Notes under the pieces: generated by a model
Databases searched by the model: none
The model's input: the letters and a program-made list of their open reading frames with translations, nothing else
What the model was told of the DNA's origin: nothing
Shown here: positions 32,279-40,736 of the stretch, one piece after another
How the letters are laid out: each line of letters opens with the position of its first letter
Numbering within the stretch: position 1 is the stretch's first letter
DNA from: JAOUEA01 sp963821925
GTDB lineage: Bacteria; Actinomycetota; UBA4738; HRBIN12
Reading direction: 5' to 3'
Assembly: GCA_963821925.1 (NCBI GenBank)
Contig: CAWGFO010000002.1
Span: 186,001 to 250,000 of the forward strand
Length of the DNA: 64,000 nucleotides
Translations under genes and position numbers: made by a program

Positions 32279-33582
32279 CGCTGGAGGAGTCGACCCTGGC
32301 GTACGAAGGGCTGGCGTCCCACAGCCGTCCCAAGCTGATCACCGAGGTCCCCGGGCCCGAGGCGATGGCGCGGATCGAGCGCGACCGGAAGGTCACCTCC
32401 CCCTCATTGCCGCGCGCCTACCCGTTCGTGCCCCGCCGGGGTGCCGGCTCGATCGTAGAGGACGTCGACGGGAACCTATTCCTCGACCTGAACGCTGGGA
32501 TCGCGGTGACCTCCACGGGGCACTGCCACCCCCGGGTCGTCGAGGCCATCGCGCAGCAGTCCACCGAGTTGCTCCACTACTCGGCGAGCGACTTCTACCT
32601 GCCGATCTACTCCGATGTCTGCGAGCGGCTCGACGAGATGGCGCCGTTCGACGGGAAGAACGCCAGGTCGTTCCTCACGAACTCGGGGACCGAGGCGGTC
32701 GAGGCCGCGATCAAGCTCGCGCGCTACGTGACCGGTCGCCAATACCTGATCGGGTTCTACCAGTCGTTCCACGGACGTTCGATGGGGAGCGTGTCCCTCA
32801 CCGCGAGCAAGGCGAAGTACCGCACGAACTTCGGCCCGCTGATGCCGTCGGTCTACCACTCGTTCTACGGCGACTTCGAGTACCTCGAGGACGTCATCTT
32901 CAAGCGGATGGTCTCGCCGACCGAGGTCGCGGCGATCTTCGTCGAGTCGTGGCTCGGGGAAGGTGGCTACGTCCTGCCGCCCGACGGCTGGTTCCGATAC
33001 CTGCGGGAGCTCTGCGACAGGTACGGGATCCTGCTGGTCTGCGACGAGGTGCAGTCGGGCATGGGACGCAGCGGCACGATGTGGGCGATCCAGCAGGAGG
33101 GCGTGAAGCCCGACGTGATCACGGCCGGCAAGGGCATCGCGAGCGGGCTCCCGCTCGGCGCGATGATCGCGCGCGAGGACCTGATGCGCTGGGAGCTCGG
33201 CTCGCACGGCTCGACCTACGGTGGGAGCCCGGTGTCGTGCGCGGCCGCCCTCGCGACGTTCGACGTGATCCGGGACGAGGGTCTCCTCGAGAACGCCCGC
33301 ACGGTCGGGGAGATCTTCCTCGGCGGCTGCCGCGCGATCGCGGAACGCCACCCGATCGTGCGCGAGGTCCGGGGGCGCGCCCTGTGGATCGGCTTGTCGT
33401 TCGCCGACCACCGGCAGGCGCTGGCCGTCGAGCAAGCGGCGTTCCACAAGGGGCTCCTCGTGCTCGGCTGCGGCGACGACGCGATCCGCATCTCGCCGGC
33501 GCTGAACATCCGTGAGGACCAGGTCCTCGCCGCCCTCGAGATCTTCGAGGAGGCCGTCGCCGAGGTCGAAGCCGGCGGATAA
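32275..33582 (+). CDS. Class III aminotransferase (omega-amino acid type)
   Basis: A 435-residue PLP-dependent aminotransferase of the 4-aminobutyrate/ornithine group. It has DGNLFLDLNAGIAVTSTGHC, TNSGTEAVEAAIKLARY, the FYQSFHGRSMGS block, LLVCDEVQSGMGRSG, and the PLP lysine in VITAGKGIASGLPLGA. GTG at 32275 overlaps the dehydrogenase stop. Together they would turn a 4-, 5- or 6-carbon omega-amino acid into a dicarboxylic acid, which could then be handled by the CoA-transferase genes downstream. The donor cannot be fixed from sequence; GABA, 5-aminovalerate and lysine-derived amines are candidates. Confidence 0.88.
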   Translation: MTLEESTLAYEGLASHSRPKLITEVPGPEAMARIERDRKVTSPSLPRAYPFVPRRGAGSIVEDVDGNLFLDLNAGIAVTSTGHCHPRVVEAIAQQSTELLHYSASDFYLPIYSDVCERLDEMAPFDGKNARSFLTNSGTEAVEAAIKLARYVTGRQYLIGFYQSFHGRSMGSVSLTASKAKYRTNFGPLMPSVYHSFYGDFEYLEDVIFKRMVSPTEVAAIFVESWLGEGGYVLPPDGWFRYLRELCDRYGILLVCDEVQSGMGRSGTMWAIQQEGVKPDVITAGKGIASGLPLGAMIAREDLMRWELGSHGSTYGGSPVSCAAALATFDVIRDEGLLENARTVGEIFLGGCRAIAERHPIVREVRGRALWIGLSFADHRQALAVEQAAFHKGLLVLGCGDDAIRISPALNIREDQVLAALEIFEEAVAEVEAGG

Positions 33583-33591
33583 GGAGCGCCC

Positions 33592-33975
33592 GTGACCTCG
33601 CTCGTGGAATCGCTCACGATCGACTGCCGCGACCCCCGACCCGTCGCGGCGTTCTGGTGCGCCGCGCTCGGGTACGAGCTCGACGGCGTGGACGACGAGG
33701 GAGCCTGGATCTCGGACCCGTCCGGCACGGGATGGCAGCTGTTGTTCCTGATCGTGCCCGAGGGCAAGACCGTGAAGAACCGGTTGCACCTGGACCTGTC
33801 GCCGCCCTCGACGATGGCCGAGGAGGTCGACCGGCTCCTGGGTGCGGGCGCCACCGCGGTCCGGCGCGTCGACGAGGGCGGCAGCTTCTGGACCGTGATG
33901 GCCGATCCCGAGGGCAACGAGTTCTGCGTGCTGCGTGGCCCCGACGACGACCCGCCGAAGGAGCGACCCGTTTGA
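33592..33975 (+). CDS. VOC-family (glyoxalase-like) protein
   Basis: A 127-residue protein of the vicinal oxygen chelate superfamily, with two paired beta-alpha-beta-beta-beta modules. The first module is SLTIDCRDPRPVAAFWCAAL and GYELDG, and the second ends FWTVMADPEGNEFCVL, a common actinobacterial glyoxalase-like signature. Metal ligands are not certain: the expected H/E positions partly differ, so it could be a non-enzymatic binding protein. It sits between the aminotransferase and the CoA-transferase genes of the same operon, and the TTG start of the next gene overlaps its stop. Confidence 0.85.
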   Translation: MTSLVESLTIDCRDPRPVAAFWCAALGYELDGVDDEGAWISDPSGTGWQLLFLIVPEGKTVKNRLHLDLSPPSTMAEEVDRLLGAGATAVRRVDEGGSFWTVMADPEGNEFCVLRGPDDDPPKERPV

Positions 33976-34895
33976 CCACGTCGAAGGTCACGACGATGCA
34001 GGACGCCGTCCGCGAGTTCGTGCACGACGGTGACACGGTCGCGATCGAAGGCTTCACCCACCTGATCTGCTTCGCGGCGGGGCACGAGATCATCCGCCAG
34101 AAGCGGCGTGACCTGACCCTCGCCCGCATGACGCCCGACGTCGTCTACGACCAGATGATCGGGGCGGGCGTGGCCTCGAAGCTGATCTTCAGCTGGATGG
34201 GTAATCCGGGCGTGGGGAACCTTCACGCGGTCCGTCGCCGGATCGAGAAGGCCGACCCGGCGCCGCTCGAGATCGAGGAGTACTCGCACTTCGGGATGGT
34301 GTGCCGGTACATGGCCGCCGCGGCGAACCTGCCGTTCTTCCCGATCCGCAGCTACTACGAGTCCGACATCCCGTCCGTGAATCCGAAGATCGTGCCGATG
34401 GCCTCGCCCTACGACCCGGACGACGAGGTGTACGCGGTGCCGCCGCTGAAGCCCGACGTCGCGATCGTGCACGCGCAGCGCGCCGACGCGTCGGGGGACG
34501 CGCAGATCTGGGGCCTGCTCGGGTGCCAGAAGGAAGTCGCGTTCGCGGCCGACAAGGTGATCGTGGTCGTCGAGGAGGTCGTCGACGAGGCCGTGATCCG
34601 GCGCGACCCGAACCGCACGGTGATCCCGGGCGTCGTCGTGGACGCCGTGGTCGAGGAGCCGTTCGCCTGCCACCCCAGCTTCGCCCAGGGCTACTACGAC
34701 CGCGACAACCGCTTCTACCTGGAATGGGATCGCATCGCGAAGGACCCCGAGACGCTCGATGCCTGGTTCGACGAGTGGGTGTACGGCCTCGCCGATCACG
34801 CCGAGTACGTCGAGAAGTACGGCGACGCGTACTGGGATGCGCTCCGCCCCGAGCCGGCGCCGAGCGGCGAGGTCGACTACGGGAGGTACGCGTGA
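33972..34895 (+). CDS. CoA-transferase alpha subunit (glutaconate CoA-transferase type)
   Basis: A 307-residue class I CoA-transferase alpha subunit. Features: GDTVAIEGFTHLICFAAGHEIIR, LTLARMTPDVVYDQMIGAGV, KLIFSWMGNPGVGN, RSYYESDIP and VAIVHAQRADASGDAQIWG. This is the GctA/IpdA branch; IpdAB proteins open a steroid ring, while GctAB move CoA between acids. The start is TTG 33972, overlapping the VOC stop; ATG at 33996 is an alternative. The beta subunit follows with a GTGA overlap, so they are made in equal amounts. In this operon a dicarboxylate from the amine pathway is a plausible CoA acceptor. Confidence 0.88.
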   Translation: MTTSKVTTMQDAVREFVHDGDTVAIEGFTHLICFAAGHEIIRQKRRDLTLARMTPDVVYDQMIGAGVASKLIFSWMGNPGVGNLHAVRRRIEKADPAPLEIEEYSHFGMVCRYMAAAANLPFFPIRSYYESDIPSVNPKIVPMASPYDPDDEVYAVPPLKPDVAIVHAQRADASGDAQIWGLLGCQKEVAFAADKVIVVVEEVVDEAVIRRDPNRTVIPGVVVDAVVEEPFACHPSFAQGYYDRDNRFYLEWDRIAKDPETLDAWFDEWVYGLADHAEYVEKYGDAYWDALRPEPAPSGEVDYGRYA

Positions 34896-35683
34896 GCCCC
34901 GACGCCGCCGCGCCCGCCGACCTCGGCTATTCGAAGTCCGAGATCATGATCGCCGCCAGCGCGCGCCAGCTCGGCGGCGTCACGAACTGCTTCGTGGGCG
35001 TTGGGCTGCCCAACATCGTCTGCAACCTCGCCCAGCGCACGGTGGCCCCGACCTTGCAGCTCGTCTACGAGTCGGGCGTGTTCGGGGCGCGGCCCGAGCG
35101 CCTCCCGCTCTCGATCGGCGACCCCACCCTCGCGACCGGGGCGACCGCGGTCACCAGCATGTTCGAGCTGTTCGCGTTCTACCTGCAGGCGGGGCTGATC
35201 GACGTCGCGTTCCTCGGCGGTGCGCAGATCGACCGCTTCGGGAACCTGAACACGACGGTGATCGGCGACTACGCGCACCCGAAGGTCCGCCTGCCCGGGT
35301 CGGGCGGCGCCTGCGAGATCGCGATCCACGCGAAGCAGATCCTCGTGATCATGCGACAGGCGCAACGGTCGTTCGTCGACACGCTGGACTTCCGGACCTC
35401 GCCGGGGCATTCGGGTGATCCGGCGCACGACGCCGCACGCGGCTGGCACGGCAGCGGCCCTACCGCCGTCGTCACGGACCTGGGCACCTACGGCTTCGAT
35501 GAGGCGACGGGGGAGATGACCCTGCGCACGCTCCATCCCGGCGTCACGCTCGACGACGTGCGGGCCAACATGGGCTGGGAGCCCAAGGTGGCCCACGACC
35601 TCGGGGAGACCCCGGCGCCGACGCAGGAAGAGCTCCGGCTGATCCGCGAGGAGCTCGATCCCGGCGGCGCCTACACGAGATAG
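34892..35683 (+). CDS. CoA-transferase beta subunit (glutaconate CoA-transferase type)
   Basis: A 263-residue partner of the preceding alpha subunit. It shows GVTNCFVGVGLPNIVCNLAQ, the glutamate motif LVYESGVFGARP (E60) that matches the nucleophile of glutaconate CoA-transferase, DVAFLGGAQIDRFGNLN and KVRLPGSGGACEIA. Presence of the glutamate favours true CoA transfer, but IpdB-type hydrolases share much of the sequence. GTG at 34892 overlaps the alpha stop. Five bases separate its stop from the next gene. Confidence 0.88.
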   Translation: MSPDAAAPADLGYSKSEIMIAASARQLGGVTNCFVGVGLPNIVCNLAQRTVAPTLQLVYESGVFGARPERLPLSIGDPTLATGATAVTSMFELFAFYLQAGLIDVAFLGGAQIDRFGNLNTTVIGDYAHPKVRLPGSGGACEIAIHAKQILVIMRQAQRSFVDTLDFRTSPGHSGDPAHDAARGWHGSGPTAVVTDLGTYGFDEATGEMTLRTLHPGVTLDDVRANMGWEPKVAHDLGETPAPTQEELRLIREELDPGGAYTR

Positions 35684-35688
35684 GCGCG

Positions 35689-36612
35689 ATGGCCTCCGAA
35701 CCCCTCCCGCCCGCGCTCGGGGAACCCGTGTGGTTCGACCGGCTCCGAGAACCGACCTGGCTGTTGCCGCGGGCCCGCCAGGGCGCCACCCGCGTGGCCT
35801 TCGTGAGCGAGCATGCCGACGACGGGCCCGACCGCGACCTCCTGGTCGGGCTCCCGCTGTACCTGGCCGAGGCCGCGCGGTTCGCCACCGAGGCCGCGAC
35901 CGTCGCGCTGACCGCGCCCGTGGCCCCCGGGATCGGCGAGCGGCCTGCCCGCGCGCTCGACGCGTCGATCCTCGTGACGACGTCGACGACGGGCGCCGGC
36001 GACCTGCGACGACTTCGGGTCCGGGTGGAGCGGCCCGCCGGGACGGTCCTCGACGACGAGCTCGCGGCCGAGGACGGTCCGGCGCTCGCCGAGGCCGTGG
36101 CCGACCTCCCGCGCCGGGTGACCGACGCCGTCCGCGCCACCGGGGTCCCCGGCACCTGGGCGCCCGTGTACGCGCCGCCGACCGGCGCCGAGGCGGTCCG
36201 TTACGTGCACGCACATCGCGCGTGCCTGGAGCTGGGCCACGATGCGCTCTACCCGCCGGCCGGCGGCGATCCGGAGATCGTGTCGGCACGCCGGACGATC
36301 GTGCGGGCGCTGCTGGGGGCGCTCGCCGACTTCGCCCAGCGAGGGAGCGGCGCCTTCCCGGCCCTGCTCTACTTCGGGGGGCTCGCGGGCGCACACGCGC
36401 ACGGATCGGCCCTGCCTCTGGAGTTCCGGCTGCAGACGAACGCGATCTGCATGGAGGCGACCGATCCCCGTGACATCCCGTTCCGGCTCTCGGCGCTGGT
36501 GCTGCGGCTCCAAGGAGACCAGCAGATCGCCGAGCGCCGCACCAAGACCCTGGAAGAGACGGGGGATCGAGCCCTGGCGGAGTGGCTCGATCGCGTCGAG
36601 GCGGTACGGTGA
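35689..36612 (+). CDS. Uncharacterised protein in CoA-transferase operon
   Basis: A 307-residue cytoplasmic protein, not recognised. It opens EPVWFDRLREPTWLLPRARQ and has an N-terminal alpha/beta half (about 20-160, with VALTAPVAPGIGER and ILVTTSTTGAGDLRRL) and a helical C-terminal half (ACLELGHDALYPPAG, RTIVRALLGALADFA, RLSALVLRLQGDQQIAERRT). No catalytic motif stands out. Starts five bases after the CoA-transferase beta stop, and the small gene that follows starts near its stop, so it belongs to the operon. Its conservation next to CoA-transferases elsewhere would be the best clue to function. Confidence 0.7.
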   Translation: MASEPLPPALGEPVWFDRLREPTWLLPRARQGATRVAFVSEHADDGPDRDLLVGLPLYLAEAARFATEAATVALTAPVAPGIGERPARALDASILVTTSTTGAGDLRRLRVRVERPAGTVLDDELAAEDGPALAEAVADLPRRVTDAVRATGVPGTWAPVYAPPTGAEAVRYVHAHRACLELGHDALYPPAGGDPEIVSARRTIVRALLGALADFAQRGSGAFPALLYFGGLAGAHAHGSALPLEFRLQTNAICMEATDPRDIPFRLSALVLRLQGDQQIAERRTKTLEETGDRALAEWLDRVEAVR

Positions 36613-36617
36613 CGTCG

Positions 36618-36821
36618 ATGCCGAACGAACGCGATCCCGCCCCCGACGCTCGTCCGACGGGAGCCGCGCCGCCGCCGGACGGGGACGAGCCGGAGCCTGC
36701 GTGGGCCGAGGAGATCCGAGCGCGGCGCCGCGCGCGCGGCGAGCGGCTCCGCGAGGTCTTCGCCGCGTTCGACGACGAGCCCGGGGGGCCGGCGTCGGAG
36801 CCGCAGGAGCCGCGGTCATGA
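36618..36821 (+). CDS. Small proline/acid-rich protein
   Basis: A 67-residue protein (MPNERDPAPDARPTGAAPPP at the start) that is rich in proline, acidic and arginine residues. The middle EIRARRRARGERLREVFAAF is a likely helix. A GTG at 36609 that overlaps the previous stop is an alternative start. It lies between the uncharacterised protein and the aminotransferase and overlaps the latter's ATG. It looks disordered and may only be a spacer in the operon; I recognise no family. Confidence 0.5.
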   Translation: MPNERDPAPDARPTGAAPPPDGDEPEPAWAEEIRARRRARGERLREVFAAFDDEPGGPASEPQEPRS

Positions 36822-38128
36822 GCCACGTCTTCCCTCGCGTCGTGACCCGCGCGTTGCCGATGGCCGTCCATGCGGAAGGCGTCTGGATCACCGCCGCCGA
36901 CGGCACCCGCTACCTCGACGGTGCCGGCGGCGCGATCGTCGTGAACGTCGGCCACGGCGTGCCCGAGGTGATCGAGGCGATCGAGCGGCAGCTCCGCGCC
37001 ACGCAGTACGTCCACGGCACGATGTTCACGACGGAGGCGCTCGAGTCTTACGCGGACGAGCTCGCGCCGCTGCTCCCGATGGACGATCCGCACCTGTATC
37101 CGGTGAGCGGTGGGAGCGAGGCCGTCGAGACGGCGCTCAAGATGGCGCGCAGCTACCATCTCGCGCGCGGCGAGACCGCACGGGTGGCCGTGATCGGCCG
37201 GCGGAGCGCGTACCACGGCAACACGATCGGGGCGCTCGACGCGAGCGGCAAGGAGCCGATCCGCAAGCCGTACACGCCCTGGCTCGGGCGGTTCCCGCAC
37301 GTGCCGGCGGCCTACGAGTACCGCTGCGGGAATCCCGCCCACCCCGAGGCGTGCGGCGCCTGGCACGCGGGGGAGCTGGAGCGCGTGATCTCCCAATCGG
37401 GCGAGGGCGCGGTGGCCGCGTTCATCGCCGAACCGGTGGCCGGCGCCACGCTCGGCGCCGCGGTCCCGTGCGACGACTACTGGGCCGCCGTGGTCGAGGT
37501 CTGCCGGCGCTACGGCGTCCTCGTGATCGCCGACGAGGTCATGACCGGCCTGGGGCGCACGGGGCGGTGGTTCGGCGTCGATCACTGGGACGTGCGTCCC
37601 GACATCATCACGGCCGGCAAGGGAACGACGAGCGGCTACGTCCCGTTCGGGTTCGCGGCCGCGAGCGGTGAGCTGTACGAGACCCTCGCGACCTCCGGAT
37701 TCGTCCACGGGTTCACCTGGTCGCACAACGCGCTCGGGGCGGCCGCCGGTCGCGCCGTGCTTCGCGTGCTCCGGGAGCGAGATCTCGTCCAGCGGGCGGC
37801 CACGCTCGGCGAGCGGCTGCGCACCGACCTCCGCGCCGCGACCGACGACGTGGCCGCGGTCGGCGACGTCCGAGGCCTGGGGATGATGATCGGCATCGAG
37901 CTCGTCCGCGACCGCGCGACGAAGGAGCCGTTCCCGCGGGTCGACCAGATCACCGAACGCGTGCTCGCGGCCGCCCGCGAGGCCGGCCTCCTGCTCTACT
38001 CGTCGACCGGTCACGTCGACGGCGCGAACGGGGACCTGCTCATGCTCGGGCCGCCGTTCTGCCTGAGCGACGACGAAGCCACCACGCTCGTCGAGCGTAC
38101 CGTGGCCGCGATCCGCGCGGTGACGTGA
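36818..38128 (+). CDS. Class III aminotransferase
   Basis: A second PLP-dependent class III aminotransferase, 436 residues. It has DGTRYLDGAGGAIVVNVGHG, VSGGSEAVETALKMARSYH, the AYHGNTIGALDASG block, LVIADEVMTGLGRTG, and the PLP lysine in IITAGKGTTSGYVPFG. The YEYRCGNPAHPEACG segment is typical of a branch found with beta-alanine, taurine or other omega-amino acids, not of acetylornithine enzymes. ATG overlaps the stop of the small gene, and its own stop overlaps the acuC start. Two aminotransferases in one operon suggest two amino groups to remove, or two substrates. Confidence 0.9.
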   Translation: MSHVFPRVVTRALPMAVHAEGVWITAADGTRYLDGAGGAIVVNVGHGVPEVIEAIERQLRATQYVHGTMFTTEALESYADELAPLLPMDDPHLYPVSGGSEAVETALKMARSYHLARGETARVAVIGRRSAYHGNTIGALDASGKEPIRKPYTPWLGRFPHVPAAYEYRCGNPAHPEACGAWHAGELERVISQSGEGAVAAFIAEPVAGATLGAAVPCDDYWAAVVEVCRRYGVLVIADEVMTGLGRTGRWFGVDHWDVRPDIITAGKGTTSGYVPFGFAAASGELYETLATSGFVHGFTWSHNALGAAAGRAVLRVLRERDLVQRAATLGERLRTDLRAATDDVAAVGDVRGLGMMIGIELVRDRATKEPFPRVDQITERVLAAAREAGLLLYSSTGHVDGANGDLLMLGPPFCLSDDEATTLVERTVAAIRAVT

Positions 38129-39279
38129 GCGAGCGCGTCGGGCTCGTTGTCTGCCCCCAGGCGAAGATCTACAACCACGGCCTGCAGCATCCGCTGCGGC
38201 CCGAGCGCGTGCTGCTCACCTGGGAGCTGATCGAGGCGTACGGGCTCGACAGGCTCCCCAACGTCGGCCGGCTGGGGTGTGAGCCCGCGGATCTCCCGAC
38301 CCTCGAGCTGGTCCACACGCCCGCGTTCATCGACGCCACGACGCGCGCGGGGCACGGCGAGGAGGGCGCATGGGGCCGGTTCGGCTACGGACCGGGTGAC
38401 AACCCGATCTTCGACGACATGCACGAGGCCGGGGCGTTCGTGGTCGGCGCCACGGTCGCGGCCGCCCGGGCGGTCTGGTCGGGCGAGGCCGAGCATGCCT
38501 TCAACGCGGCCGGGGGCCTCCACCACTCGATGCCCGACCGTGCCTCGGGGTTCTGCGTGTACGACGACCCGGCCGTCGGCATCGCGTGGCTGCTCGCGCA
38601 GGGCGCCGAACGGGTCGCCTACGTCGACGTCGACGTGCACCACGGCGACGGCGTGCAGACGTGCTTCTGGAACGACCCGCGGGTGCTCACGGTCTCGATC
38701 CACGAGTACGCACCCGAGTTCGGCTTCTTCCCGGGCACCGGGGGGCTGGACGAGCGCGGCGGACCCGATGCCGAGGGGTCCGCCGTGAACGTGCCCCTCC
38801 CACCGGGGACGGCCGACGACGCGTGGCTGGACGCGTTCCGCACGGTGATCCCGCCGGTGGTCCGGCGGTTCGGACCGGACGTCCTCGTGACGCAGCTGGG
38901 TTGCGACACGCACGTCAGCGACCCGCTGGCGCACCTCCGCCTCACCACCCGCGCCTACGAGGAGACGGGCGCCGAGCTTCACGCCCTCGCGCACGAGGCC
39001 GCCGACGGCCGCTGGGTCGCGACCGGCGGCGGCGGCTATCAGTGGGCTCGGGTCGTGCCGCGCGCGTGGACGACCTACTTCGCCGAGATGGCCGGCGCCG
39101 AGATCCCCGACCACCTGCCGGAGGGATGGATCGAACGCACGGAGTTCCTGCTGCGCGCGGAGGTCCCCGTCACGATGTCCGAGCCCCCCGAGCCGCCGGG
39201 CCGGGGCGACGCCGAGATCCCGATGATCGCCCGGGCCGCCCTCGACCGGTTCCTCGAGACCGCCCGGGAGGGAGGGTGA
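38125..39279 (+). CDS. acuC: AcuC-like histone-deacetylase-family protein
   Basis: A 384-residue zinc-dependent deacetylase of the histone deacetylase family. It has HPLRPERVLLTWELIEAYGL, GLHHSMPDRASGFCVYDDPA, the zinc-site DVDVHHGDGVQTCF, TVSIHEYAPEFGFFPGTGG and TQLGCDTHVSDPLAHLRL. AcuC in Bacillus removes acetyl groups from acetyl-CoA synthetase and so controls acetate use. Here it sits between an aminotransferase and pyruvate kinase, joined by GTGA overlaps on both sides. It may deacetylate one of the enzymes in this operon, or act on acetylated polyamines, which would fit an amine-breakdown pathway. The latter is inference. Confidence 0.88.
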   Translation: MSERVGLVVCPQAKIYNHGLQHPLRPERVLLTWELIEAYGLDRLPNVGRLGCEPADLPTLELVHTPAFIDATTRAGHGEEGAWGRFGYGPGDNPIFDDMHEAGAFVVGATVAAARAVWSGEAEHAFNAAGGLHHSMPDRASGFCVYDDPAVGIAWLLAQGAERVAYVDVDVHHGDGVQTCFWNDPRVLTVSIHEYAPEFGFFPGTGGLDERGGPDAEGSAVNVPLPPGTADDAWLDAFRTVIPPVVRRFGPDVLVTQLGCDTHVSDPLAHLRLTTRAYEETGAELHALAHEAADGRWVATGGGGYQWARVVPRAWTTYFAEMAGAEIPDHLPEGWIERTEFLLRAEVPVTMSEPPEPPGRGDAEIPMIARAALDRFLETAREGG

Positions 39280-40685
39280 CCGCTCGCACGAGGCTCGTCT
39301 GCACGCTCGGCCCCGCCTCGGCCACGCCGCGGCTGGTCCGGGCGCTCGTCGAGGCGGGCACCTCGATCTTCCGGATCAACTTCTCGCACGGCGCCCCCGA
39401 GGACCACGCCCGTTCGGTGGGGCTCGTCCGCGACGTGGAGGAGGCGACGGGGAAGGCCCTCGCGGTGCTCGCCGACCTCCCCGGCCCCAAGGTGCGGCTC
39501 GGCCGGATCGAACCGGACCCGTTCACGTTCGTGCCGCACCAGCGGTTCAGGTTGCGGCCGGGCGAGGCCGATCCGGAGGGGACCTCGACGACCTACCCGC
39601 GCCTCGCCGAGGACGTTCAGGCGGGCGATCGCGTGCTGCTCGCCGACGGCGCCGTGGAGCTCACGGTCGCGGCCGTCGAGGACGGGGTCGTCGAGCTCAC
39701 CTGCGTGCGCGGCGGGACGGTCCGCTCCGGGCAAGGGGTCAACGTGCCCGCGGAGCGGCTGACCCTGCCCGCGGTCACCGATCGTGACCGAGAGGGCCTC
39801 GCGCACGCGCTCGAGATGGACGTCGATCTCGTGGCGCAGTCGTTCGTGCGTGGGCCCGGCGACATCACGGAGCTCCGAGACCTGATGGAGGATCGGATCG
39901 TGCCGATCGTCGCGAAGATCGAGACGAAGCCCGCGATCGAGCACATCGACGCGATCCTGAACGTGACCGACGCCCTGATGGTGGCGCGCGGCGATCTCGG
40001 CGTCGAGCTCCCGATGGAGCAGATCCCGCTCCTGCAGAAGGATCTCCTGCAAGCGGCCCGCGCGGCGGGCCGGCCGGTGATCGTCGCCACGCAGATGCTG
40101 GAGTCGATGATCCGGTCGCCGCGACCCACCCGTGCCGAGGCGACCGACGTCGCGAACGCCGTGCTCGACGGGGCCGACGGGATCATGCTCTCGGGCGAGA
40201 CGGCGATCGGCGACTACCCTTTCGAGGCCGCCGCCGCGGCCACGAGGATCGCGACAACCGTGGAGGCGCGCGGCGACCACTACCGCGCGACCCAGCCGCC
40301 GTGCCGGCACACGGGCGAGGCGGCCGCGGTCGCCCACGCCGCGGCCTCGATCTCGGGCGACGCCGACGTGCGGGCGATCACGTGCTACACGGAGACCGGA
40401 CGCACCGCGCGCCTCCTATCGGCCGAGCGCCCCGGCTGCCCGATCTACGCGTTCATGCCCGAGGTGAGGCTGCGGCGGCGCAACGCGCTGCTGTGGGGCG
40501 TGACGACGCTCCCGGCGACCCCCCCGCGCGACACCGACGAGATGATCGAGCTGATGGATCGGGGCCTCCAGGAGCACGGACTCGTTCGACCGGGGGAGTC
40601 GGTCGTGATGGCGGCATCGTCCCCTGCCGGACGGACCACCACGAACATGCTGAAGATCCACCAGGTCGGCGGTCCGATCCGCTGA
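39276..40685 (+). CDS. pyk: Pyruvate kinase
   Basis: Final glycolytic step: makes ATP and pyruvate from phosphoenolpyruvate. It is 469 residues long. Motifs: TRLVCTLGPAS, RINFSHGAPEDHA, ADLPGPKVRLGRIE, the B-domain region 75-170, then AKIETKPAIEHI, VARGDLGVELPMEQIPLLQ, TQMLESMIRSPRPTRAEATD and LSGETAIGDYPFE. The C-terminal allosteric domain is present (RAITCYTETGRTARLLSAERP). GTG at 39276 overlaps the acuC stop. Being last in an amine/CoA operon is unusual; a separate promoter inside acuC is possible. Confidence 0.95.
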   Translation: MTARTRLVCTLGPASATPRLVRALVEAGTSIFRINFSHGAPEDHARSVGLVRDVEEATGKALAVLADLPGPKVRLGRIEPDPFTFVPHQRFRLRPGEADPEGTSTTYPRLAEDVQAGDRVLLADGAVELTVAAVEDGVVELTCVRGGTVRSGQGVNVPAERLTLPAVTDRDREGLAHALEMDVDLVAQSFVRGPGDITELRDLMEDRIVPIVAKIETKPAIEHIDAILNVTDALMVARGDLGVELPMEQIPLLQKDLLQAARAAGRPVIVATQMLESMIRSPRPTRAEATDVANAVLDGADGIMLSGETAIGDYPFEAAAAATRIATTVEARGDHYRATQPPCRHTGEAAAVAHAAASISGDADVRAITCYTETGRTARLLSAERPGCPIYAFMPEVRLRRRNALLWGVTTLPATPPRDTDEMIELMDRGLQEHGLVRPGESVVMAASSPAGRTTTNMLKIHQVGGPIR

Positions 40686-40736
40686 CGGCATCGCTCTGAA
40701 CTGAGCGCCCGGAGGTCCGCAGACCCCGCCGCCGGA

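Noticed and set aside
36609..36617. GTG 36609 as start of the small proline-rich protein
   Set aside because: It would overlap the previous stop and is possible, but ATG 36618 is closer to typical use; listed only as an alternative.
34877..38014. Very long minus-strand open frame (1045 codons) across the CoA-transferase and aminotransferase genes
   Set aside because: It runs antisense to well-conserved genes, has an arginine- and histidine-rich, low-complexity product and no recognisable domain. Long antisense frames are expected in DNA this GC-rich.
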